64,000 bases of DNA from Castanea sativa (lineage: Eukaryota; Streptophyta; Magnoliopsida; Fagales; Fagaceae). Under the pieces are notes generated by a model. That model did not search any database. It was not told the DNA's origin and was given only the letters and a program-made list of their open reading frames with translations. Below are positions 1 through 12,112 of this stretch, one piece after another; position 1 is the first letter of the stretch; each line of letters opens with the position of its first letter. Made by a program: the position numbers and the translations under genes. Location of the stretch: contig NC_134020.1 in the NCBI RefSeq assembly GCF_040712315.1, positions 32,461,751 through 32,525,750 of the forward strand, written 5' to 3'.

Positions 1-3000
1 CTGTGGGATTCTAACCTGGATCCGGTTCACATATCCAGCTAGGAAGTAAAATTCAGTGGCGGCTTGCACAGAGGAGTGGATAAGGCTATGTTGGGATCGA
101 GATTGATTCTTGAAAATCCTTTCATTTTGAGCTAACCAGATTCCAACAAAGGAAAGGAAAATAAACTCACCAAGGGAGTTTATGGTGCATAATAACTTTT
201 TCTACAGTTGCATTGCTCCGGAGCCAGTCTTGCAAAGACATGTGAAAGAAGAACATGGGAAAGATCCCCGGAGATTGACTCCATGCTTCTTTTGCCTAGG
301 GACAATCTCGTAATATATCAATGGTCATTGTCGGGTTATGGTATGTAGGACATTGGTCATCCAGATGGTGGCGCCCAATGGTTAGGAATGTTTTTGTGGG
401 CAACTAGTTACACATAGCTTTCTAGAAAAAAAAATTTGGATTTTTTTTGGGCATTGTAATGACCAAATCCAATTCCAAACCAGTTTATTGAAAGGTACTT
501 GTTGTTGATGAAAAAGAAATTTGGATGCGGATCTAACTGAACAAGTACCATTGTTATGGGGCCACAGAAAGGTGTCAAAGAGTCTAGCAACATGCACCAC
601 AGGAATACCCTGAATGAGATTTTGAAGTTGGGAGGAAATAGAGAAGTCAAGAGAATCTAAAGTCTAAGAGTGGTTTGTCCGCAACGAGCTAACCCTACGA
701 TCCTTATCATGTAAGAGGAGAGGACCTTTGATATAACTACAAAGGGTGCATTTAGGAAGCCAAGGGTCCTTCCAAATCCAAGTAGTGTGCCCATCCCCGA
801 CAATCCAACTCATGCCCTCAAGTAAGAATTCTATACCTATCGAGAAAGGTTTCCAAATATGGGACCCTCTTGTATTTTTTGTACTGGTAAACTGGGTTGT
901 GTGTGGGAAATGTTTGGCTTTTAGAACCTGGGCCCAAAGCATGTTAGGATTAGTATATAGGTGTCATGCTTGGTTCATGAGAATCACATGATTTCTATGG
1001 TTGGTGGATAGTATTCCCAATTTTCCAGCCTTTTTGGGTAAGGTTATGGTTTCCCAGTTAACCGTGTGATAGCCTCTACGTTGATCACTATCCCACCATA
1101 GGAATTTGCAACTTATTTTATCTATCTAATGACTAATCTTTTGAGGAAGGAGCGTGGTTTGCATGGCATAGAATGGGATGGATGCCACAATTGCCATCAT
1201 GAGGGTGGCTCGTCCAGCCATTAACAAATATTTTGCTTGCAATCCTTCAATTCTCATTTGTATTTTGTCAACTAAATATTGATATGAGGTAATTGTTCTA
1301 CAAGTCGTAAGAATGGGTGTCCCTAGATATGTGCCAATGCGGTCCGTGGATGGGATACCAAAGATGCCTACCACCTGCTCTTTATTACGCCTAGAAGTCC
1401 TAAAGGAAAACCATAGATGTGATTTGGTGACACTTATAATCTGGCTCGAAGAATCACAAAAGCTTTGTAGGATTCTGCTTAAATTCCTGCAGTCCTTGGC
1501 CTTGGCCTTGGTGAAAAGAAAGATATCGTTGGCGAAAAACAAGTGTGAGAGACGTACCCAACCCCTAAAATTAATAGGATGGATAAACCTATCTCGAACA
1601 ACCTCTTCCAACTAAATCGACAATCTTTCCAAACAAATGATAAAAAGATATATGGATAAAGGGTCACCCTATCTGACTCTCCTACTTGGCACCACTTCTA
1701 GGAGAGGAGTCCCGTTTCAAAGAATGTGAAACCGTGTGAAGGAGATTTGGTGGCAGTTGGTGGAATTCTAGCGATTCCTTAATAAAAGCCCAATCTAACC
1801 TATCATATACTTTTTTAAGGTCCAATTTTATAGCAATGTGCCCGTTTCTACCCCATCTAGATTTTAACGTCCAAATTACCTCCTGGACTAGGATAATATT
1901 ATCACTTATCCCACGCCCCGGCACAAACCCTGCCTGATAGGGATTGATAACCTTAGTAATATAAGGTTTGAGCCGTTGTACGATAATTCGAGATACCATC
2001 TTGTAAAGGGTATTACAAAGACTAATTGGTCGAAACTGAGTGATCAACTCGAGATGTGCTACTTTCGAGATAAGGACCAAAGTTGTTGTGCCCCATGTTG
2101 GCAGAATACTAAGTTGCTCAAAAATCTCTTGAATTATCTAAATAACATTTGGACCTAAACTGTGCCAATTTTTTTGGAAGAAAAGAGCATGATATCCATC
2201 CGGCCCCGGGGCTTTCAAAGGAGGAAGGTCTCTAATATTCCTAAAAATTTCGTCAGGTTGGGGAATGCAGGACAATGATTGGGCATGGTCTAAGAAAGGA
2301 CTATTTTGACAACAATGCATCTCGCTCCTAAATGGGGGACGCATATGAGCTGAGCTGCTTGAAACAACTTTTCAAAACCCTCATTAATATGTTGAAGTAA
2401 TGGTTCGCCAGTAAGCCATAACCTTGTGTCATCTTTTAAGGTAACCACACGTGATTGGCTTCGTCATTGGATGGTTTTAAGGTGAAAATATTTAGTATTC
2501 ACATTTCCATAATTTAGCCACATGATCCTATATTTGAGTTGCTAGTATAAGTATTCTTGGTGGAGAATGGTATTATATTCTTGGGTAAGCTGTTGTTCAA
2601 GTGAGTATAAAAAAGTAGAGGTTTTCCTAGTTAAATCCACTTAGAGCCCCCAAAGCCTAGCTAATAGATGGTTTTTGTGTTGAAATATATTTTCGAACTG
2701 ATATTAATTCCGGTAGGATTTGTTCTGTTAAAAAATCTAGACGGCGAGGAAACCTAGATAAGGAGGGGGAAGCAGATGGGATTCTTTCCGAAGCTTTCCA
2801 ACTCTCTTCCACTAGAGAAGGGAAGGAAGGGTCAGAAAGCCACATTTGCTCAAAACGAAACGGCTTGTGAGATTTCCGCTCTAAGGGGTCAATTATAAGT
2901 AAAATGGCATAGTGGTCAGACTTAACCCTGGGAAGATAATGAAATTCCATTGCAGGAAAAAAAAATTCCACTCAGCATTTCCTAACCCTTTATCCAACCA

Positions 3001-3591
3001 TTCTTTTATATTGCATTGCCATACCGGGCTTTTGTTGGTCCACGTAAGCCGAGGACCCTGGAAACCTAGATCCATGAGTCCACACAAATCCATGCAATTT
3101 TTAAACGTAGATATTCTATTTCTATTTAAAGGTAAGCCCCCCATTGTTTTGTCTTCCGAATTCATATCATTAAAATCTCCCAATAAGACCCAAGGTAAAG
3201 ATACTTTAGTCGCAAGATTTTTTAAGTAATCCTAAAATATTTTCTGTTTATTAAAGTTAGGAGAAGCATACATGGCAAGTAAAAAGGAGAGGGAGGGAGA
3301 GGAGACCTTCACAAGCGCCTGGATACTATACTCACTGTTGGTGAGAATTTTCGCTTTGAATGAGGGACTTTCATTCCATAACATCCATATCCCTCCGGAG
3401 AAGTCAGTAGGATCCACTCTCTAAGAGTCGGTGTAAGGAAGAGCATTAATTACCGCTTGAGCCCGTTCCTCAGCAATGCGAGGCTCCACAATAATTAGAA
3501 CTTGTGGGCGATGCCTACAACGAAGTTTGTAAGCATGGTTACGAAAGGCCACGTTGCCAACTCCCTGGCAGTTTCAAGCGATCATCTTCAT
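1..3591 (-). pseudogene. LINE ORF2: endonuclease, reverse transcriptase and zf-RVT, broken
   Basis: A plausible ORF2 start is the ATG at 3589-3591. The sixth codon, where this family has Trp in an AWNCQG motif, is TGA (3574-3576). Endonuclease fragments follow at about 3417-3232 and 3183-2893; the latter contains LGDFNDMNS. Reverse transcriptase fragments include LKAPGPDGYHALFFQKNW (2344-2138), FRPISLCNTLYK and AGFVPGRGISDN (2080-1682) and a catalytic-loop segment (1611-1126). That loop reads FFANDIF where active elements have FADD, so the first catalytic Asp is Asn (codon at 1528-1530). A zf-RVT-like stretch is at about 942-382, and weakly conserved C-terminal sequence runs to base 1. In the cell the intact protein would nick DNA and copy LINE RNA at the target. 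This copy cannot. Confidence 0.85.
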
Positions 3592-5460
3592 AGAAGAGGT
3601 ATTAGGGTTCAGATAATCATTCGGGACCCCCTAGGTCCTCGAGGTCCTCACTACAAATCAAGTGAGGCACTAATGCCTCGCTGTGGTTGTCTTGATACGA
3701 TACATCGGTTCCAGTTCTCCTAGCCTTTCCCAGTGCATGACGGACACGACAAACAGTAGGCTTGGGTTTGAGAACATGATGATGTATAAGTTGGGCTCGT
3801 CTTCCCTCAACGCTATATATATTTCACTTAGATCTAGGAAGCGAAAAATGGCTTCGGGAAGTTGTTCCAAGAAGTCCACGCTGGAGAAGCTCATTTAAGT
3901 GTTCCTTTGCCTGATTGATTGGGCTCTTGGATTCCCTATTGGGGCTTCATAGGGGTGCACCGAGCGGTGCACTCGGGCATGAGTTCGGGGCATTTGATAA
4001 GGATTGGGCTAGGGTGGTGATTCAAGTTGCATTGGTAGGCTTGGAGTTTGCGTCACCTAGTTCCATGCCATTGCTGCCCGTGGGTGAACCGGGATCTAGA
4101 CATAGCTCACAGTCTCATCGTTGGAGCATCCAAAGGATAGGCCACTCCATATCTGTTCGAGGTTCGCCATTTCCTGAGCTTAGGCGGGGGTAGTTGAATG
4201 CGTGTGCATGGATGGAGTGTCTTGGAGACTTGGGTTGCTTTGATGAGTAGGTGTGAGATGAAGATCCGGGTCTGTTGGAGTGGGGGTCGAGGAATTCTGG
4301 TCCGATGAGGGAGCCATCATTCTGCGTGGGAGGTGTTTATGTTAGCTCGGTAGGGTTTGTTTCCCTTTTATTTTTTCTAAATTCCTCACCCCTTGTGAGG
4401 TGTATCTTACCTGGGTTAAGCAAGGACAACTGTTCGTGGGGGGAGCATGCATGCCTTTTCCATAGGCATTTCACGTGGCTGCAATAAATCATGATTTTCA
4501 CCATGCACTGCCACCTCCTCACAGTGAAACCCAACTATCATCCCCAACTCCTCATACGCTTGTCCTATCATCGACCCAACTTGCTAATTGCTCATCACAT
4601 GTGACTTGGCTGAAACTGCATGGACACATTGGTTGATCAGTGGATAGGTATCTTGTTGGAGCAGCTTACCACGTGGATGATTCTTGGTGTTTATCCCACG
4701 TGGTTTGGATCGCCGAGTTTGTACAGTTTTCCATGGGGCGTGTGTGTGTTTAGGCTCCTTTGGCCCTTGCTCTCCACGTGGTTCAGGTCCTTGAGGTGTC
4801 ATGTCCTTCAATTCGTCTCTCATTTCAGAACAGTGGACCTCTCTATGTCCAAGTCTCCCACACCGGTAACATAACGTTGAAGATTCTCATAGACAATATC
4901 TTGCCAAAATGCACCAATTTTGATACGTTTCGGCAAAGGGTAGGCCATATTGATTTGGACTCATAATCTAGCATATCGCCCTCAGATGGTGACACTAGTC
5001 GCCGCATCTACCTTTATAAGTTTTCCTAATTTATTTCCTACGTGTTTTAGGAATTCTGGATGATAATATTCAATGGATAATTGTTCTAAACGGATCCATA
5101 CTGCTGTATTTGAAATTTTGGCAATATGCAGGTGAAAATCCGCCTCCCATGCCTGCGCTTGTAAATATTGGTCTCCCAAAAATCATGGACCATCCATAAG
5201 GGCATGATGGTAGTCCTTCAGAATTTCAAAGCGCATAATAAAGAAACCATATCCGATATCAATTAAATGCATCTTACCTGTAGGTTGCCAAATTCCCGCT
5301 AACATGGTTTGGAGTGCACAATATCCCAGCTGTCAACCCATAAGTTTAAGGATGATGCTTGTTTGCCATGGTCCAGCCACCTTGCGCTTCATCTGTATGG
5401 GTACCCTGACTTCCCATACATCCTCAGTCGGTCTGTCCTCGTCGCTCGATTGGGTATCAT
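3592..5460 (-). pseudogene. LINE ORF1: DUF4283 plus CCHC zinc-knuckle protein, broken
   Basis: The clearest part is a DUF4283 domain at about 5310-4982, with motifs such as AVWIRLEQLSIEYYHPEFL. Downstream near 4880-4823 is a zinc knuckle, CYRCGRLGHREVHC, matching CX2CX4HX4C. Plant L1 ORF1 proteins bind RNA and accompany the element's transcript. The reading frame is cut by TGA at 5183-5185, where the family has Trp (GPWFLG), and by another TGA further upstream near 5320. The remainder down to ORF2 (4560-3592) is proline- and charge-rich and poorly preserved. The true start codon was not identified. Confidence 0.75.
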
Positions 5461-5929
5461 CCATTCTTGACTATTCCTCGACATTGCCTTCATGTGTGGG
5501 TTGTCCATCAACGTTCTCTTCTCCTACACCATAGCTCAAATCCTGCATGCATACTTCCTGAGTCACCTCCGCATAAGTTTTTTTTTCATGAGTTGTCTTT
5601 CAGAAAATTGCTCTCAGGGTCATCGGTTTCATTGGGCAAGTCGGGGAGTTGTCATTTTTGTTTGTCTTTACACTTTTTTTATTGGAGATAAGTATTTTAT
5701 CCTTATCTCCTTCAATTTTTTCATTCTCTCTCTCTCTCATCTTTGTTGTCTGACCCCTTGTTTTGCATTGAGGTTATTTGCGATTGTGGTCCCTCTCAAC
5801 ATGCACAATCGCTCAACTTTGCTTGTTCTCAGTTTATTTACAACACCAAGAAGCTCTAACACTCGTCCACAAGTCCTTCTCCTTGTTGTTCCTCCTCCAT
5901 TTGTATTATACTATATTATATTGTGATTG

Positions 5930-6888
5930 GGTGTTGATTTTTGTGATTGACGTGTGTTTGTATTGTATTGTGTTTGATAATTGTTTTCTTCTGGCTCTAA
6001 GTTTGTGGATCGGTTTCTTCCCATTTTGGGATATACATGTTGAAATCAATCACTTGTCCAAAATTAAACCAACCATTGGATATTAGGGTGAGGTTGATTT
6101 TGAACATTTAGACGATTAATAGTAGGTCCAATGTTCGATGGCCCGCCATGTTAACCCATATTTATAATATGAAATAGAAAAATAAATCAATTATAAATTT
6201 CACATATATAATTTGATTTTGATTTTCACATCAATATAATTAGTTGCTTTCAATCCTTTGATTACTCCAAATAATTAATCTTATAATTGGTGCTCATGGT
6301 TCGAAGACTGCTCATGCTTCTAGAAATAACGAACAAAGTTACAAAAACAATATTCTCATTGAAATCTCAAGATTTGACCCAGGAAATAAATCCAAACCAA
6401 GTAATTATTGGGTGATATACGTTGAAAGAACTTTTATCAAATATCTTACCATTACTATTATGTGCGAATAAGTGATAACATATTCCTTCACTTTTTTTTG
6501 GTAATTCTATAGTTACAATCAGGAATGGGAGAATTAAACCCCATATGTCTCTATTGGAGACAATAAGATGTGCCAAGCAATTGAGCTACAAGACTTTTAG
6601 CACATATTCCTCTACTTGGATTTGACACTTATTCTTTTATTATCATTTACTCTACAAAAAAAAAACCAAACAAACAAACATGTTCCTTCACGTAGAGAGC
6701 GGATTTGAATGCAAGACTAATAGGATTATATTCATCCAAAAAAATTGGGAAAAGAAAAAGGCTAATAAGAATATGAAATCTAAAAGATCGAGCAATCTCT
6801 GATGTACCTTCTACATTAAAAAATAACATGCTTTGAAGTGCATTATAATCACCCACTTGCATTGGTATAGGGGGTCTAAGTATTTAGG
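5930..6888. other. Intergenic DNA, no gene seen
   Basis: AT-rich sequence with no ORF of recognisable family, no RNA gene and no clear repeat structure. Confidence 0.6.
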
Positions 6889-6902
6889 TTGAGATAGTGA
6901 TA

Positions 6903-7021
6903 TGCCAAGAGCCTTGTAACTTAATTGACACATTCTCATACGCAAAGTTGTTGGGGGTCTAGGGAGAAAAGAGTTCGAACCGCAGAGTTAACAGCGTATT
7001 GTAACTATCTTAAGAAAAAAT
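6903..7021 (+). mobile_element. SINE, copy 1 of a tRNA-related family
   Basis: A body of about 119 bp ends in an A-rich tail and is flanked by TTGAGATAGTGATA (6889-6902) and TTGAGGTAGTGATA (7022-7035), a 14-bp target duplication with one mismatch. The B-box-like GAGTTCGAACC sits in the middle. The 3' part (GTTAACAGCGTATTGTAACTATC) matches the copies at 8640 and, reversed, at 28467. Confidence 0.75.
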
Positions 7022-7179
7022 TTGAGGTAGTGATAAAATTAAAAAATATTTTGACCTCTATATCAATTATGATCTAAATTAGTGAAGAGCCTTTTATATA
7101 ATTAAGTGGCATTATGTGATCTACTCTATGAATAGCACTAAGATTCAAATCTTCCACTCCACCTATGGTAACAATTTAT

Positions 7180-7542
7180 TAGGAGAAAATGGGGTTTTGC
7201 CCCTTTTAGGAAAAACAAGTAACAAAATGCCCATGTTCTAAAACTATTTAGCCATATGCCCCTGTTTTGAAACTCGAATTTCTAAAAATTGAGTTTCAAT
7301 GAAAAACTCGATTTAATGAAAATCAAGTTACTTGCAAAAGGTTATATGAAACTCGAGTTCCATGTAAATTTTTTTTTCTTAAGTTTTTTGCCTATAACTC
7401 GATTTTCTAAAAATCGAGTTTTTCATTGAAACTCAATTTTTAGAAAATCGAGTTTAAAACATGGGCATATGCCTGAATAGTTTCAAAATAGAGATATTTT
7501 GCTACTTGTTTTTGCTGAAAGGGGCAAAATCCCATTTTGGCC
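7180..7542. mobile_element. Fold-back MITE with long terminal inverted repeats
   Basis: Almost the whole element is an inverted repeat. The left arm begins near GGAGAAAATGGGGTTTTGCC, and the reverse complement of the right end reads GGGCCAAAATGGGATTTTGCC. The middle contains several copies of AAACTCGATTTTCTAAAAAT in both orientations. The element is bounded by CAATTTAT at 7172-7179 and 7543-7550, an exact 8-bp duplication; the ninth base differs. An 8-bp (or imperfect 9-bp) duplication fits hAT or Mutator-type mobilisation. It has no coding capacity. Confidence 0.7.
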
Positions 7543-7550
7543 CAATTTAT

Positions 7551-8625
7551 CATTAACCAAAAAAAAAACACTAGAGTCTAAATTAAACTTACATGTTTGG
7601 CTATTTCCTCAAGAGGTTTTCAACTCAGTTATTAACTTTCTCTCAAATCCAACCCCATTTTTATTTATTTATTTTTTTTATACAACCCCAATTTTATTTT
7701 CATTGTTATACTTATAACTATTAAATTATTATTAAAAAAATAATAATAATAAAACGATAGGCAGATAGTTGGGGGGAGGGGGGTTGTTTAAGAATATAAA
7801 TTATGTGTTCCATATTTTATCTAGTTGAGTGAGTTCCAAACGTAGTTAATGTGATTTACATTAATTTTTTTCCTCTTTCTTTTTCGGTCTTGTATTAATT
7901 ATTATCTACTGCTAATAAATACTGTAATAATTAATAGCACCAGCTCAAGTTGTTAAGCAGGCACAAGCAAATTTGCATGCGAAGTTGCCAACCCTCGTCC
8001 GACATGATCATCATTAAGCCGATTTGCATTCTTCGTTTAGGTTTCCCTTTTTGGGTTCGATTTCTTCCCTCAAAAAAGTGAAAAAGTTTGGATGTGAAAT
8101 TAATCTGACCAAATCCAATGAGTTGGCAGCTCTACTCGAATTCAAAGAATTTTGAATTACAAAAACAAAAACGAAAAATAAAAAACAGAAAAGAAGTTAA
8201 TCTCTTTTTCTTTTTTCCTTCTAAAATTTTATAATCAAGTGGATTTCAAGTTGATAATGAAAAATACAAAAAGAAGAAGAAAAAAAAATGGTAGCTTAGC
8301 CTGATTATTAATGCAGCTTCTAGATTTCCAATTTACTCTAAAGTTGCACTACAAAATGAAAAGCCAAATCCACATTCCATATATATATGCAGCATAGGGT
8401 CAGAGCATATATCCCATTGTAGTCCTAGGATAATATATTTCCAATCTAATAAAGGAAGTTCTGTGCTATTGAAGCCATTGTATAGCAAAGGGGACAACCG
8501 ACGCTACTTTAAATGTAGAGTAAATCATAGTAGGCGTAGATTGTTCTCATTCCAACTTTTGGTGACAGAGGACCACCCATTCTTTCCTTCCTTAGATGAA
8601 AATTATTGTAATTCTTAACAACTAG
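7551..8625. other. Intergenic DNA, no gene seen
   Basis: AT-rich sequence with short A/T homopolymers and a (TAA)n-like stretch near 7730-7752. Nothing else was recognised. Confidence 0.55.
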
Positions 8626-8639
8626 CCTATTGTATCCAA

Positions 8640-8758
8640 CTAAAGTTCTTGTAGTTGAATTGGCATCTCCCTATGTACAAAGTGCTTGGAAGACTAGAAG
8701 GAAATAGTTCGATTTAGTGGGTTAGCAGCATATTGTAATTATCTCTAAAAAAAAAAAA
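8640..8758 (+). mobile_element. SINE, copy 2 of the same family
   Basis: The body of about 119 bp ends in A12 and is flanked by CCTATTGTATCCAA (8626-8639) and CCTATAGTATCCAA (8759-8772), a 14-bp duplication with one mismatch. The internal order matches the copy at 6903: CTTGTAGTTGAATTGGCA, then GTGCTTGGA, then GTTAGCAGCATATTGTAATT. Confidence 0.8.
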
Positions 8759-9143
8759 CCTATAGTATCCAAGATATACTAATTTATGGTAGATGAAGAC
8801 ATTTGATGAGCATATAGCATTAAGCATTAACAATGAGAAGTAGGTTTAGTTCCCAAACAAAGTTATCATTCAATTTACTTTAGATTGTATTTGGAATAGA
8901 GAGGTTTGAACTCTAAATATCTTTGTTAGAAATATTAGGAGTTACTAGCTAGTTGAGCTACAAGGTTCTTAGCTATTACTTCTTTTTCTTTTTTTTTTGA
9001 ACAGTTCTTGGCTACTTTAGATAGTATTATTGGTACACATTATGTGTAATTCTGTTTATCCTTTCTTATTTGCATTGTTAACGTTACATTTAATTCTCAC
9101 ATGTTAATGCTATCTCAATTCAAAATCAATTTTATAGATGAGA

Positions 9144-9211
9144 GGAGTGCACAAGAATTATACATAGGACTATAGGTGGAGTGCACAAGAATTATATATA
9201 GGACTATAGGA
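9144..9211. repeat. Two-copy tandem repeat, 34-bp unit
   Basis: The unit GGAGTGCACAAGAATTATAC... occurs twice in a row (9144-9177 and 9178-9211) with two or three differences. No coding role. Confidence 0.85.
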
Positions 9212-10167
9212 GGTGTGCAAATAACATTCAAAGAAAAATTAGAGCTAAAAGATAAGAAAATAGAAGAGCTGTTGATGATGATGATGAAAATGATAAATTA
9301 TGTTACAAGTTTGTCAGTTTTGTCCAAATAATTCTCCATTTAGACTTCCAATGTGAATATGAATGCATAATTTTCTTGGCCTATTAGCTATAATCATCGT
9401 GAATATGACTGCAATTAGTTAACCCTCTTAAACAAAATGAATCAAGATCAAAATGATGTAAGCACATGATTATTGGAAGAATTTATTTATTATTTTGTAA
9501 CTTTTTATTTCCTTATTTTTTATTATTTTTTAAGAGTGTTCTAGTATATAGTATGATATTAAGTAGAATCTGTTTAGTAGAATTTTTACTTGAAAACTAG
9601 CCAAGTTTTCTAAAACCATTAAAACAATGGCCACATTGCAAAACGAAAATCATCACATCCATCCACTACCAAAAAAAATTTCAATGTTTTGTTTCCTTTC
9701 GTTTCATGGTGGATTCCAAATCTCAAATAAAATTTATCACACCCCAAATGCTTCATTTTATGTTCTACATCAACCTCATCTTGTCACACTTTTCTTTCCT
9801 TATAAAGTAATAGAAGTTATAAATGGAAAAGAAAAAAATTAGACACATAATATACTGAAGTTGGTAGAGGTAGAGCATACAATAAAACACATTTGGGTAG
9901 GAAATTTCTTTCAACCCACCATTTGAATAAAAATCTTGCCCCTTTGGGTGGGGGAGACAAATTAAAGATTTTTATTTTCAAATCTACACCTTATGAATTT
10001 AAGGTATTCTAGGGTACAGTGGTCTACTATATTGGGTGACAAAAAGTTTAATTAAGGTGGCATATCATAAAACTTTTTGTAGTTTTTCTAAAGGCAAAGA
10101 TTCACATATTCTCTTTTTGAATTTTGATAATTGTAATAGGCTAAAACTTATTGCGCGCACACTTTTG
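9212..10167. other. Intergenic DNA, no gene seen
   Basis: AT-rich sequence. Short ORFs here resemble no known family. Confidence 0.55.
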
Positions 10168-10221
10168 TACACACGCAAAAAACAAGTTCATACGCAAATT
10201 AACTGTTTTTTGCGTGTGTAC
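10168..10221. repeat. Inverted repeat (hairpin), about 21-bp arms
   Basis: GTACACACGCAAAAAACAAGTT pairs with AACTGTTTTTTGCGTGTGTAC across a loop of about 11 nt, with one bulged base. Partial complementarity continues outward (ACACTTTT against GAAAGTGT), so it could be the remnant of a small inverted-repeat element. Confidence 0.65.
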
Positions 10222-10981
10222 GGACTGTATGAAAGTGTATGTCTAATTAACATTGCCCATTGTAATAACAGAGGAACATAAAAGAAACCTTGCTATGCTT
10301 ATGAGCAAGCTGGAGTGCTGGACTCCCACAGCAAATGGATTTGCAAGAAAGTCGCGGTTTCCTAGTCCATTATCTTACTTGCCCCTAATCAGTTTGCCGT
10401 TAAAAATTTCGTTGAGTGAAAGGTTTCTATATGAGCAGTGAAATGAAATAGTGAATCTGGATGAAACATTAATCACATAATCATTTTCTATAGAGCCAAA
10501 CAAATTTTGTCAATTCAATTTGAAAAATTCCAAAAGAGAAAGATTGAACTGTTATGGCTAGAGGACACGACGTGGGTAATGAAACTCTGTAAAGGATGAT
10601 AACAAGAAACCTTCACATGGGAAAGAATCCAATTAGCTTCTTTTTCAAGGACCACTAAAGTCATCACATTCACATACCAGGACCAAGGAAACGATCAAAG
10701 GAGGGCTACCTCAAAATTGAGAAAAGGAATCCATCCATTTAGCCAACTATCCATTATGTTCTTTTGGGAACCTTTAGGCATGAATCATTGCATATATTTG
10801 ATGAGTATCTTTTCATAGAGAGAATTTCCCCTCGAGACTTGTTACTCTCACATATCTGGATCTCTGGTAGTGACTTTCATGTCCCAGTTTGTCCTCCTGT
10901 GGATTAAAGCGACACGGAAAAACTGGGTGTCAGACCAACTTGTTAGAGACTTCGAACCCTCAGCAAATTATTCTTGGAGGA

Positions 10982-11170
10982 TGTTAACAAGCACCAAGCG
11001 GTGCTTGTTAAGTGCAAAATAAACAAAAAAAATTGTCAGAGTCAAAAAAAGATATCAAAAAATACTTACAAAACTGAAAAAATAACATAAACTAAAAAAA
11101 GGACAAAAATTATGTAAGAAAAAAGTAATACAAATTGTGGTTAACGGGCACCTTGCGGTGCCCATTAACA
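10982..11170. mobile_element. Small element with palindromic termini
   Basis: Both ends are hairpins in their own right. The left end reads TTAACAAGCACC...GGTGCTTGTTAA, and the right end reads TTAACGGGCACC...GGTGCCCATTAA. Read inward, the two ends are also inverted copies of each other (TGTTAACAAGCACC versus TGTTAATGGGCACC). The 120-bp interior is A-rich and non-coding. I did not find a convincing target duplication, so the superfamily is unassigned. Confidence 0.55.
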
Positions 11171-11217
11171 CAACCCATTATTCTTTACAAGAAAAGATTG
11201 AACATCATAATTCTGGT

Positions 11218-12112
11218 GGTTAAAGATATATTAGCCCATTAATAAAAGTCCAATCTTAATTCTACTTTGTGTGCAAGTTAAGTCTCTTACTTGTACTAGA
11301 AGTCTATTAGTTTAGGGTTTATTCTACTATATGTACACATGTTATGATTAATTGTAACACAGGTTTTGTACTACACTCTTATATAATAAAGACGTAGTTC
11401 TTAAGGGTTTTCTCTATGGACGTAAGCCGTAAAACTGAACCACGTAAGCTTTGTGTTCTTGTGTTCCTATTTTATGCTTCTCTCTTTCATATATATTCAA
11501 GCATATTCAATATGGAATATATCATAACTAATATTTAACATGGTATCAAAGCCACCTTCTTGTGGCCATGATTTTCTGTCCTTACAGTGTATTAAGGGTA
11601 ATCTTTGTCTTCCTCAGTGTTTTTTCGCTGCGTTCATCTTCTTTGTCTTCCCACTGCTGCCATTAAAACTCTCCAGTATAGTCATGCCACCGTTAGAAAT
11701 CGCATCAACACAGCAAGAGCATTATCTTCTTCAAACCACCATCACAGAGCCAAACTTTATTCAAGAGATCTTCTCAACCTAATCAAATCTCAAGATTTCA
11801 TCATAGCATAAGCCCAAGCCTAATTTTACTTTTTGTGCAAGTCAAGTCTCCTACTTGTACTAGAAGTCTTTTAGTTTAAGGTCTAGCTAGTCTAATCTAT
11901 ATACACATGTTATAGTTTATTGTAACAAAGGTTTTATACTACACTCTTATATAATAAAGACGTAGTTCTTAAGGGTTTTCTCTGTAAACGTAAGTCGTAA
12001 AGCTTTACCACGTAAGCTTTGTGTTCTTGTGTTTCTATTTTATGCTTCTCTCTTCCACATATATTCAAGTATATTCAACATGGAATATATCATAGCTAAT
12101 ATATATTTAACA
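11218..12112 (+). mobile_element. Short LTR retroelement (TRIM-like or internally deleted Copia)
   Basis: Two direct repeats of about 310 bp (about 11218-11540 and 11808-12112) share long identical runs such as ATAATAAAGACGTAGTTCTT and both end in ATTTAACA. Directly after the left one is TGGTATCAAAGCC (11541), a good match to a primer binding site for initiator tRNA-Met. The internal part is only about 267 bp and has no gag or pol. The right LTR looks shortened at its 5' end. The flanks CTGGT (left) and CCGGT (right) could be a decayed 5-bp duplication; this is weak. Confidence 0.7.
11541..11553 (+). promoter_or_regulatory. Primer binding site, initiator tRNA-Met type
   Basis: TGGTATCAAAGCC abuts the end of the left LTR, the expected position for priming minus-strand synthesis in Copia elements and TRIMs. 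Confidence 0.65.

Larger units (their letters stand above)
1..5760 (-). mobile_element. L1-type LINE retrotransposon, degenerate, 3' end outside the window
   Basis: The minus strand shows, in order, an ORF1 with DUF4283 and a CCHC zinc knuckle, an endonuclease, a reverse transcriptase and a zf-RVT region. That order is typical of plant L1 non-LTR elements. Conserved stretches are broken by frameshifts and nonsense codons, so the copy is dead. The 3' end lies beyond base 1, so the poly(A) tail and target duplication cannot be seen. The 5' end is uncertain: recognisable protein fades near 5,460 and I see no sharp boundary up to about 5,930. Confidence 0.85.

Noticed and set aside
5304..5926. 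Plus-strand ORFs of 70-144 codons
   Set aside because: They run opposite to LINE ORF1 and its 5' region, are rich in Phe, Leu and Ser, and have no recognisable domain.
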